A stretch of 64,000 nt of DNA from Dyella subtropica (GTDB taxonomy: Bacteria; Pseudomonadota; Gammaproteobacteria; Xanthomonadales; Rhodanobacteraceae): positions 1-64,000 of the forward strand of contig NZ_JAPDPD010000001.1 in the NCBI RefSeq assembly GCF_026283965.1, read 5' to 3'. Positions within the stretch are counted from its first letter, which is position 1. Each line of letters opens with the position of its first letter. A program made the translations under genes and the position numbers. Below the pieces are notes generated by a model. The model was not told the DNA's origin, did not search any database, and saw only the letters and a list, made by a program, of their open reading frames with translations. Shown piece after piece: positions 33,247-42,907 of this stretch.

Positions 33247-33609
33247 TCAGGAATGCCCCGCCGTCCCCTGCCCCTTCTTCGACAAGGCTACCAGCGCCCA
33301 CAAAATAATCCCCACCGGAACCGCCGCGCCGATCAACGGCAGCAGCAACACCGGCTGGCGGACCACCATCGGCACCAGCTGGGTAGCGGCAGCAAAACCG
33401 ATCACCCAGAAGCGCAGTTTGCGGCTTTGGCGGGCGAACCAGAACGCGCCGAGTACCAGCACCGTGGCGGCGCTGGAGAGCACCAAGTCCACGGTGGGCA
33501 GCGGGAACATGCTGTACAGGCCCAGGCGGGTCAGCAGTTCGGTGGCGAGGATCACCAGCAGCGAGTAGCTGGCGGTGAGCTCGACTTTGTCCCAACGGGT
33601 GGTGCTCAT
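33247..33609 (-). CDS. Small four-helix membrane protein
   Basis: The product is 120 residues from the ATG at 33609, 11 bases after the serS stop, so probably co-transcribed with serS. A short polar N-terminus (MSTTRWDKVE) is followed by about four hydrophobic helices (SYSLLVILATELL, VLSSAATVLVLGAFWF, WVIGFAAATQLVPMV, LLLPLIGAAVPVGIILW) and a basic tail. Function unknown; no motif recognised. Confidence 0.75.
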   Translation of the reverse strand: MSTTRWDKVELTASYSLLVILATELLTRLGLYSMFPLPTVDLVLSSAATVLVLGAFWFARQSRKLRFWVIGFAAATQLVPMVVRQPVLLLPLIGAAVPVGIILWALVALSKKGQGTAGHS

Positions 33610-33620
33610 GGCCTTTGCGC

Positions 33621-35456
<1,836 letters not shown>

Positions 35457-35904
35457 TGCTCGCCAGGGGAGCTTGGGAGGCAATGCTCCGAACTTAAGCT
35501 CGCCCGTGGAATCAGCAACCGATCCTGCCTTGGTTTTTGATTCGCCGATGTTGCCCCGCCGATAGTTTCGACAGCAGTGCGTAGCGCCGAGAACATCAAA
35601 TGCTTTCGTTTCCCTTCTCTACGTTCCCATCGCTGCCGGATAGCAAACCATCCGAATCCCCTTCATTACCTGCACCTCCATTGCGCTTGCTCAGTACTGA
35701 CTCAATGACGCTACGGCGGTTGCAGATGTTGCTCACAAGTGCCAACGCGGTGACGTCATGAAGACGCCGCCGTGAAAGTCATGTGAAGCACACGACGGCG
35801 CCGTTCGTCATGGCGATCTTTCATGCGGTACATGTGGAGAGCAGTGCTACATTGCGCGGGCTGTCGGCTCTTCCATCAGTTCCGATTTAAAGAGGGGATC
35901 AACT

Positions 35905-36459
35905 ATGTCCGGCTCGTCGAAAGCACGTGTTTTGCGTCAGCTCACGCTGGCGAGTTGTCTCGCGGTGGCAGTGCCCATGTCGGCGTTCGCTCAACCGGCA
36001 TCGCCGCCTACCGGCATGGGCAACTCCTCGCCCAATGTGCAGGAGGCGAATACCGGCGTCGTTCAAGACTCCCCCGGCACCGGCCTGGGCCAATCCTGGC
36101 CTAATGCCCCGGACGTGAGCGCGAACCCGCATTGGCACGTGTATGTGTTCGAGCGCGACGGCATCCGCTATGTGCAGGTGAATGACTTGGGCGGCAAAGT
36201 ACGCGCCGCCTTCGCGACGGCGAACGGCGAACTCCTGGTGCTGCCGATGGGCGAAGATGCGCAGGTGGTGATCAGGCCGCAGGGGGATCGCGGCAGGTCG
36301 AACCAGACCAGATCAGTCGCCAGGACCGAGACGATTTATCAGGATGGGATGCTGCGCATCACCGCGAGGTCACGACGCATGGACGCCGTGCTGATGGAGG
36401 CGGTGTTGGACGTATGCACTGACCCTGTGCAATGCGGTGGAAGGTTCACCGCCCAATGA
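35905..36459 (+). CDS. Secreted hypothetical protein
   Basis: The product is 184 residues. A signal peptide spans about 1-30 (basic start, hydrophobic core LASCLAVAVPMSA, cleavage after AFA). A Pro, Gly, Asn and Ser-rich linker leads to a small domain from ~72 (HWHVYVFERDGIRYVQVNDLGG) ending with two Cys (DVCTDPVQC) that could form a disulfide. I do not recognise the family. Ribosome site AGAGGGG. Its stop overlaps the convergent sensor gene by 14 bases. Confidence 0.75.
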   Translation: MSGSSKARVLRQLTLASCLAVAVPMSAFAQPASPPTGMGNSSPNVQEANTGVVQDSPGTGLGQSWPNAPDVSANPHWHVYVFERDGIRYVQVNDLGGKVRAAFATANGELLVLPMGEDAQVVIRPQGDRGRSNQTRSVARTETIYQDGMLRITARSRRMDAVLMEAVLDVCTDPVQCGGRFTAQ

Positions 36460-38080
36460 CAGTTTTGGCTATATCGGCCGCCATGGGATCGTGGATCAGG
36501 TAGCTGATGCCATATCCCATGGTGATCGCCTTGGCGTGCATCTCGCCGTTGTACAGATGAGCGAGATGACGCATGGCATCCGGATCCATCGCCGACGATC
36601 CTAGGTTCACGGCCAGCAACTCCGGATTGAAGGACGCCTGTGAAGCATCGGCTGCCGGTATGCCGCACGATGCGATCACCCGCAACACAACCCAGCGCCT
36701 GCCGTTCGTCTCGCCGCCACGCAACACCAGGCGCAGCGCAGACAGGCCGAACTGCGTCGCGCCCAGGTAGGCGATGGTGTCGCAGGCCAGGCGGTACAAC
36801 GTAGCGTTGACCTCGGGGGCCAGCCGGCTCAAGCCGCGGCCCTGGATGTCACAACGGTAGTCAACGCCGGCTTCGTCCAGACAGCTGGCAATCACCCCTG
36901 TTTGCAACGCTGCCGGCAGGCCGCGTTCCCGCCAGACTCGCGGATACATGCGGTCGGCGAGGCGATAGACCTGCTGGTGAGCGTCCACGGCCTGCCGGTG
37001 GTACGGACCTTGATCGAGGGCGGGTGACAGGCGGCGAATTTGGGTGAGCAGATTCGAGTGCAGGTGATGCAGGCTGCCACCAAAGCGTTCGAGTGCATGG
37101 GAAGCCTGACGCGAGCGCAGCTCAGCGCGATAAAGGCCTTGCTGTGCCAAGGCCAGCGCACGCTGGCCGCTGATGCGCTGGCGCTGTTCGCGATCATGCA
37201 GCAGCGCAATATGCGCCCCCAGAATCAGCAAGGTCGATACCACAAAGCCGAGGAAGGCTTGCACCTGCAGCACAGCCGGATCGCTGAGTACGGTCACCGT
37301 GCCCATCATGGCGACGCTGGCGAGCGCCCCGCCGATGCCTGCGCCATGCCAGCCATGCCGTAAAGTCAGCCACGCAACGGGCAAGAACATGGCGATGCGT
37401 GCGATTTGCCGGTTGTCTCCTGTGCTATGCAGGCTGAGCCAGATCAGCAACAGCAGCACTGGTAGCAGCAGACAAACGACATCCCAAGCGAGACGACTAT
37501 TGGCCAAGCCTGCGGTTAGATCACGCAGCGTCTTGGGGCGACGGGCTTCACGCACCATCAGTACAGGTGGAAGCAGCATCAAGGTACCAAGGTAGGCACC
37601 GAGGAAATACTCCATGGCCAAACTCAGTACCGGAGGCAATACATAACCTTTCGGCAAGCGCATGGTGAGTACACCGCCAACGTTCAGCCATGCGGTGGCA
37701 GCCGCGACAATCAGCGCGCACAGCAGCAACGCGCTTATGTTGGTCAAGCGTTTGGGAGGTACCTGCGAAACGTGCCGGCGGAACCAGGCCACAATAGGCA
37801 TGGCCACGGCGATCGGCGGAAACAGGTTGAACACCGCCCAAGCCGGCCCGTACTGATCGAAGCAATCCAGCGAGCTGTAGGCCATCGGCAGCATTTCGCC
37901 GATCGCGAGCGCGGCCCAATAGCGCGGCGGCAACAGCATGAGGCAGCACAGCCTCAAGCCTGCGGGCAGCATCCAATGCGACACTGATATGCCACGCAAC
38001 AGTGTGTACGCGAGGGCATATCCGATGATGACGAGCAGCTGCCGCTGCCATGGTCTTCCCAAACCCGTCCCCTTACGCAT
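36446..38080 (-). CDS. MASE1-type membrane sensor with degenerate kinase-like C-terminus
   Basis: The product is 544 residues from the ATG at 38080 (MRKGTGLGRPWQRQLL, preceded by GGCGGAG); the frame is open to 38263. The N-terminal ~300 residues are an eight-to-ten helix MASE1-like sensor region (with YTLLRGISVSHWMLPAGLRL and HGWHGAGIGGALAS). A helical linker (about 330-400) and a region resembling a histidine-kinase ATPase fold follow. The usual H box and G boxes are not clear, so it may be a degraded or noncanonical kinase. Convergent with the secreted hypothetical. Confidence 0.75.
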   Translation of the reverse strand: MRKGTGLGRPWQRQLLVIIGYALAYTLLRGISVSHWMLPAGLRLCCLMLLPPRYWAALAIGEMLPMAYSSLDCFDQYGPAWAVFNLFPPIAVAMPIVAWFRRHVSQVPPKRLTNISALLLCALIVAAATAWLNVGGVLTMRLPKGYVLPPVLSLAMEYFLGAYLGTLMLLPPVLMVREARRPKTLRDLTAGLANSRLAWDVVCLLLPVLLLLIWLSLHSTGDNRQIARIAMFLPVAWLTLRHGWHGAGIGGALASVAMMGTVTVLSDPAVLQVQAFLGFVVSTLLILGAHIALLHDREQRQRISGQRALALAQQGLYRAELRSRQASHALERFGGSLHHLHSNLLTQIRRLSPALDQGPYHRQAVDAHQQVYRLADRMYPRVWRERGLPAALQTGVIASCLDEAGVDYRCDIQGRGLSRLAPEVNATLYRLACDTIAYLGATQFGLSALRLVLRGGETNGRRWVVLRVIASCGIPAADASQASFNPELLAVNLGSSAMDPDAMRHLAHLYNGEMHAKAITMGYGISYLIHDPMAADIAKTVIGR

Positions 38081-38557
38081 ATCTCCGCCACCCCTTGAGC
38101 ATCCGATACGGTTTTCAGTGGCGGCGACTGTACTACGTCCAAGCCGCTGCGCGGGCCTGGTGTTGTGAAGACTATGTGGATAACAGCTCACCCCGATTGA
38201 CTCGTCGTCTCGCCACGCTAGCTCACACGCGGGCCCACAGGCGGCGGTATAGACGGCCAGCATGTGACGGAGTAGGCAATTTGGAACGCGCAGGTGCTGA
38301 TGCGTCCTCTCTTCGGTTCTATCGCTTGATCGCCAAGGGCTTCAACACAAACGGCGCGTCAATAAGACCAAAGTCTTGGCGAACGCATGATCGCTGCGTG
38401 CACGTACGCGCACACGCAAGTCGTTGGTTCGGCGCATTTGGGTTGGAAGAAGGCAAACGCCGTGATGACGTCGCGACGCTTGTGGACTTCACCCTCCCCT
38501 GCTGTGACCCAAAGGGAGTCCCCCTTTCTGGGACACACAGGGGAGGCGTTGGATGAC
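38081..38557. other. Gene-free interval with an inverted repeat
   Basis: No convincing gene. An inverted repeat CCTCCCCTG...CAGGGGAGG at about 38493-38547 encloses AAGGGAGTCCCCC; the same GGGAGTCCCC element appears inside repeat copy C (as its reverse complement), and a similar CTCCCCTGC/CAGGGGAGG arrangement is in the gap at 39913-39966. Confidence 0.5.
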
Positions 38558-39133
38558 TCAAGCCTTGGCGTGGTCGGAACGCCCCAGCCACCAAGCCATG
38601 GCGGCACCCGCCAACAACCAGCCGATCAGCTGTTCGGCTAGCGCCGCCAAGGTGAAGTCCAGCGGGAAGCGATACCAGTTCCAGTACGGCACCATGGCAC
38701 TCAGCCAGGAGAACACTGCTGCCGCGGCGGCGATGCTCAGGCGACGTCCAAAGCCGAAGGCCGCCAGGCCCATCACAAAGGCCAGAGCCAGGGCCGACAG
38801 CGTGTCAGAAGCCCATTGCCGGCTCAGTTGCGGCCCCATCTGCATCAGGTCGTCGCCCAGCGGCATATAGACCACCCAGGCATACGGCGACACTTTGCTC
38901 TTTTCCGAATAGGCCTGAGTCACCGCCCGATCGGACATTTTGTTCGGGTCCACCGACGGCAGGATGTAGACGCCGGCCTGCGTGCCCAGCCCCTGATGCA
39001 AGCTGCTCAACACCACATCTTCGTTCGCCGGCAGCCTCATGCCCATGCTGCCGAGCCCCAGCACCATATGCGCCACGGCACCCCAGATGAACATCACGAT
39101 GCCGCCGATCAGTCCTGCGACAAGTACGCGCAT
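38558..39133 (-). CDS. Conserved-type membrane protein of unknown function
   Basis: The product is 191 residues. An N-terminal helix with Gly-rich packing motif (VAGLIGGIVMFIWGAVAHMVLG) starts the protein. A periplasmic or external domain follows (about 30-105, with the block SLHQGLGTQAGVYILP and the YAWVVYMPLG stretch). Three to four C-terminal helices end AMAWWLGRSD. Architecture suggests an integral membrane protein with one soluble loop; function unknown. Confidence 0.7.
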   Translation of the reverse strand: MRVLVAGLIGGIVMFIWGAVAHMVLGLGSMGMRLPANEDVVLSSLHQGLGTQAGVYILPSVDPNKMSDRAVTQAYSEKSKVSPYAWVVYMPLGDDLMQMGPQLSRQWASDTLSALALAFVMGLAAFGFGRRLSIAAAAAVFSWLSAMVPYWNWYRFPLDFTLAALAEQLIGWLLAGAAMAWWLGRSDHAKA

Positions 39134-39221
39134 GATTCTTCCTCCCCAGTTGGAATCGCTTACGGTGCCTCGAATCTATGCCCGCATGGCGAAACGTCGC
39201 AAGGGAGGTCGCAGCAGGCTC

Positions 39222-39848
39222 TTAGATCCGCGCAGCGCCGATCGGCAACGTGGCGACCCGGTGCATCTCCGCCTCGTCCCACATCGCGGGATCGCGCAGA
39301 TAGGCCAGCGCAAAGTCGTGGGCATCGCCACCCCAGAACAGGTGGCCGTCGATCGATAGCGTGGGTACGCCGAACACGTCTTCCGCGATGGCGGCATCGA
39401 AGTTGGCTTTGAGCTGCGCCTTGACCGTGGGATCGGCGATGGCGGCGGCAGGGTCGGCGATACCAAGCTGCGCGGCGACCGGCTTCAGCGCATCGATGCT
39501 GTCGCCGGCTTGGCCCTGCCCCCAGATCCAGTCGAAGATGGCATCGGCCGCTCGCACGTCGTTGCCGGCAGCAATGCACAAGCGCAGCGCCGCCAACGGA
39601 TTGAACGGATGCGTGGGCGGAAAACGCAGGGGCTGCCCGGCCTGCCGCGCGCGCCACAGCACATGCCGATAGGAGAACTCGCGCTTGGCGGGAATCTCCG
39701 CCGGCCCTTTCTGGCCAACGCGATCGAGCACGCCCGCGAACAGGATGGGGCGCAACGTCACCGGCTGCGATTGAGCCAGCTCCTTGATCTTCGGCCACTG
39801 CAGCCAGGCGAACGGAGAGATGAAATCGAAGTACCAGACGATGGACAT
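39222..39848 (-). CDS. 2-hydroxychromene-2-carboxylate isomerase family protein (DsbA-like fold)
   Basis: The product is 208 residues. The start MSIVWYFDFISPFAW carries the family FDFxSPFAW motif whose Ser holds glutathione in the kappa-GST/HCCA isomerase fold. The mid-region HPFNPLAALRLCIAAG and the C-terminal EDVFGVPTLSIDGHLFWGGDA, with a cis-Pro loop GVPT, complete the pattern. Family members isomerise 2-hydroxychromene-2-carboxylate in naphthalene breakdown, but many act as generic GSH-dependent enzymes. No aromatic pathway genes are nearby, so the substrate is unknown. Confidence 0.88.
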   Translation of the reverse strand: MSIVWYFDFISPFAWLQWPKIKELAQSQPVTLRPILFAGVLDRVGQKGPAEIPAKREFSYRHVLWRARQAGQPLRFPPTHPFNPLAALRLCIAAGNDVRAADAIFDWIWGQGQAGDSIDALKPVAAQLGIADPAAAIADPTVKAQLKANFDAAIAEDVFGVPTLSIDGHLFWGGDAHDFALAYLRDPAMWDEAEMHRVATLPIGAARI

Positions 39849-40093
39849 GGGTGAGTCTCGTGTGGGGGTTTACTTGTTCTATTGGCGTCGAATCTCAGCG
39901 CTGCGCGCTTTGGGCTCCCTCCCCTGCTTGCGACGCAAAGCTAGTCCCGTGGGACAGGGGAGGGCTGGGGAGGGGTGAGTACTTGAGAAAGCGTTTCGGG
40001 AAAGGTTTTCGCAAGGGTTCACCCCCTCCCGGCCTCCCCCTGCAAGCAAGGGGAGGAGAACAACGCGCTAGCCGAGATTCGCCGCCAATCACC

Positions 40094-41425
40094 TTACTTG
40101 TTGCGTGCATTACGCCGCGCTTCGCGCAGGCTCAACAGCTTTTCACGCAGCTTCAATTCCAAGCCGCGCTCGACCGGTTCGTAGAACACCGTGCCGTCGA
40201 GCGCATCCGGCAGGCATTGCTGATCGAGCGCGACGCCGCCTTCGGCATCGTGGTCGTATTGATAACCCTTGCCGTAGCCAAGCCCCTTCATCAATTTGGT
40301 CGGCGCGTTACGCAGATGCATCGGCACCTCCAGCGTGCCGGTTTCGCCCACCACCGCGCGCGCCTGGTTATAGGCCTTGTACGCGGCGTTGCTCTTGGGT
40401 GCGATGGCCAGCCAGATCGCCAGCTGCGCCAGGCCCAATTCGCCCTCCGGGCTGCCCAGACGCTCGTAGGTGTCCCATGCGTCCAGCGCCATGCGCCACG
40501 CGCGCGGTTCGGCCAAGCCGACATCTTCCACGGCCATGCGCGTCATGCGGCGCGCGAGATAGAGCGGATCCATGCCGCCATCGAGCATGCGGCACAGCCA
40601 GTACAGCGCGGCATCCGGATCGGAGGAGCGCACCGATTTGTGCAGGGCCGATATCTGGTCGTAGAACTGTTCGCCGCCTTTATCGAAACGCCGCGTGCGA
40701 TCGGCCAGCACTTGCGTCAGTGTGGCTTCGTCGATGGTGTTGTTCTCGGCCAGCTCAGCGGCGATTTCGAGCAAAGTCAGGCCGCGGCGCACGTCGCCGT
40801 CAGCGGCCCGGCCGATCAAGCGCAGTGACTCATCAGCAATCTGCAAACCCATCGCGCCCAGCCCGCGCTCGCTATCGGCCAGCGCGCGTCGCAGCGCGGC
40901 AACGATGTCGTCTACCGACACCGCTTCCAGCACGTGCACGCGGCAACGCGAAAGCAACGCGGAGTTCAGCTCGAACGACGGGTTCTCCGTGGTCGCGCCG
41001 ACGAAGATGATCACGCCCCTTTCGATGTGCGGCAGGAACGCATCCTGCTGCGCCTTGTTGAAGCGATGCACCTCGTCCACGAACAACACGGTGCGCCGCC
41101 CCTGCGCGAAATTCGCCTCCGCCTCGGCCAAGGCTTTGCGCACGTCAGGCAGGCCTGAGAGCACGGCGGAGATCGCGCGAAAATCGGCGTCGGCATAACG
41201 CGCCACCAGCAGTGCGAGCGTGGTCTTGCCGCAACCGGGCGGCCCCCACAACACCATCGAATGCACCCTACCCGCTTCCAATGCGCGGCGCAGCGCCTTG
41301 CCCGGCGCCATCACGCGCTGCTGGCCGACGATTTCGTCGAGGGTGCGCGGACGCATGCGCTCGGCCAGCGGCTTCAGGTCGTCGGGCTCGGGGAACAGCT
41401 CGGGGGAGGCACTGCGAAGGGACAT
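40094..41425 (-). CDS. rarA: Replication-associated recombination protein A (RarA/MgsA)
   Basis: The product is 443 residues, AAA+ clamp-loader family. It has Walker A GPPGCGKTTLA near 60-70, Walker B VLFVDEVHRFN near 115-125, sensor 1 GATTENPSF, and the C-terminal tetramerisation region with GYQYDHDAEGG. RarA acts at stalled replication forks. In many gammaproteobacteria it neighbours serS; here about 5 kb of other genes separate the two, both on the minus strand. Confidence 0.96.
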   Translation of the reverse strand: MSLRSASPELFPEPDDLKPLAERMRPRTLDEIVGQQRVMAPGKALRRALEAGRVHSMVLWGPPGCGKTTLALLVARYADADFRAISAVLSGLPDVRKALAEAEANFAQGRRTVLFVDEVHRFNKAQQDAFLPHIERGVIIFVGATTENPSFELNSALLSRCRVHVLEAVSVDDIVAALRRALADSERGLGAMGLQIADESLRLIGRAADGDVRRGLTLLEIAAELAENNTIDEATLTQVLADRTRRFDKGGEQFYDQISALHKSVRSSDPDAALYWLCRMLDGGMDPLYLARRMTRMAVEDVGLAEPRAWRMALDAWDTYERLGSPEGELGLAQLAIWLAIAPKSNAAYKAYNQARAVVGETGTLEVPMHLRNAPTKLMKGLGYGKGYQYDHDAEGGVALDQQCLPDALDGTVFYEPVERGLELKLREKLLSLREARRNARNK

Positions 41426-41457
41426 GCCGCGATGATAACGCGACCAGGAAATTCATC

Positions 41458-41483
41458 GTAGGAGCGCAAAAAGTGCGCTCCTA
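41458..41483. repeat. GTAG-headed REP-like hairpin
   Basis: GTAGGAGCGCA, a short A-rich loop, then TGCGCTCCTA form a 10-bp stem between rarA and DUF3999. It shares the GTAGGAGCGCA head with the ends of repeat copy C, placing both in the GTAG class of REP elements known from Stenotrophomonas and Pseudomonas. Confidence 0.85.
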
Positions 41484-41530
41484 TCGAATGACGGGGTGAT
41501 GCGTCGACTGGGTCAGCGCATCCCTCGGAA

Positions 41531-42907
41531 TCAGGGGCGGGCATCCTCGCGCTTGGACTGCCGCAACAAACTCAGCGCCATGCCACCCACAGCCAGCGCG
41601 CCCGCCACCAGTACCAGCCACAGCAGCGGCTTGGTCCAGTCATAAGGCACCTTGGGCGCTGCCAGCGCTTGAGGGCCACCCGCATCGCTGCGCTCACCCA
41701 GCGCGGCCAACGGCGGCTGCCAGCCTTCGGGCTGGGTTGCGCGCATGCTATCCAGCGCCGCGGTGACCGGGTAGTCGGCGCGACGTGCGGCATAGCTGCC
41801 GGCCAGCAGACGATAAGGGCCGCCGCCTTCGGCGAGGAACACAAACTCATCCGGCAACCAGGCCACCGCCAGTGCAGGCGCTTGCGGCAAAGGCGTGTCG
41901 GTATGCAAGCGCAAATGCTGCACGCGTTGCGGCGAGAACGTGGCATCGGCCGTGGTTTTACCCGCGACGCGCACGGCGGTGATCGAGGCCAGCGAACTCC
42001 ACGATGCGCTGCCACCCTCGCCGGCCTGCGCCGACAGTTGGAACCGTGCGGCGGTATTGGCGTCCGGCAAAGTCACCCGCACGGCCTCCAGCGGCAAACT
42101 GGCCGGCAGTTGGTAATCGTAGTCATGGCCATTGCCGGATGCGCTCGACGTTTCGGCCTGCATCGTCTGCCACTGCAGCGACGCAGCGTGATCGGCAGCC
42201 GGGTCAGCGTAATGGCCGCTAAGGCTGACAGCGGGCGTGTGCTTGCTGTCCCAAGCCGGCTCGCCCTCGACGATGCGCAAGCGGTAATAGCGTGCCGGCT
42301 CGCCGCCGACCTGGATGCTGCGCTGGTCTACGGCGTCTTCGCCGCGTTTCACGCTGACGACGGTGGCGCCTTCGTTGCGCTGGTCCCATTGCTGCAAATC
42401 GTCGCTGGCTTCCACCGCCAGCTGGATCTCCATGTCGTGTTCGGAATCCAGCGCATCGATATCGATGTGGTCGATGACCACCGGACGGCGCGCGTCGACC
42501 AGCCATTGCATCGGCTTGAGCGCAGCGGTCGCCGCGCTCGGCTGATTGATCACGATATCGCCGTTGGCGTTGCGCTCCACCCGCACGCCGTCCTTGCTAT
42601 CGGCGCTGCTGGCGGGCAGCGGCAGCAGCTTGGCTTTGAGCGAATACGCATGCACCTGTGGCGCTGCGGGCGGCATCGGCGCAAACGGCACCGGCCGTCC
42701 TTGCGCATTGACCACCACGATATCGCGCAGCCCGGCATCGAAGCGCGATACCGCATACACGGCGGGACTCAACGCCACCCGGTAAGCCTCGCTTCCGGTC
42801 TTGGTATCCAAGGCGAAGCCGTAGGCATAGTCAGTCACCGAACTGGCATGAGCCGCTGCCAGCGGCAGCAGCGATGCCGCCAAAATCCAACGCAAATCAA
42901 GGCGCAT
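41531..42907 (-). CDS. DUF3999 domain periplasmic/membrane protein
   Basis: The product is 458 residues. A signal peptide (LRWILAASLLPLAAAHA) leads a long beta-rich periplasmic part with family-typical blocks (YRVALSPAVYAVSRFDAGLRDIVVVN near 42-67, and VEIDHIDIDAL-like strand), and a single C-terminal transmembrane helix (PLLWLVLVAGALAVGGMALSL) before a basic tail. It overlaps the stop of the DUF2339 gene by 11 bases; DUF2339-DUF3999 is a recurrent pair thought to work together at the envelope. Function undetermined. Confidence 0.88.
   Translation of the reverse strand: MRLDLRWILAASLLPLAAAHASSVTDYAYGFALDTKTGSEAYRVALSPAVYAVSRFDAGLRDIVVVNAQGRPVPFAPMPPAAPQVHAYSLKAKLLPLPASSADSKDGVRVERNANGDIVINQPSAATAALKPMQWLVDARRPVVIDHIDIDALDSEHDMEIQLAVEASDDLQQWDQRNEGATVVSVKRGEDAVDQRSIQVGGEPARYYRLRIVEGEPAWDSKHTPAVSLSGHYADPAADHAASLQWQTMQAETSSASGNGHDYDYQLPASLPLEAVRVTLPDANTAARFQLSAQAGEGGSASWSSLASITAVRVAGKTTADATFSPQRVQHLRLHTDTPLPQAPALAVAWLPDEFVFLAEGGGPYRLLAGSYAARRADYPVTAALDSMRATQPEGWQPPLAALGERSDAGGPQALAAPKVPYDWTKPLLWLVLVAGALAVGGMALSLLRQSKREDARP

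Noticed and set aside
38319-38607. Two short minus-strand frames upstream of the MASE1 sensor gene
   Set aside because: They cross a GC-rich inverted repeat, lack ribosome sites and show no protein-like pattern.
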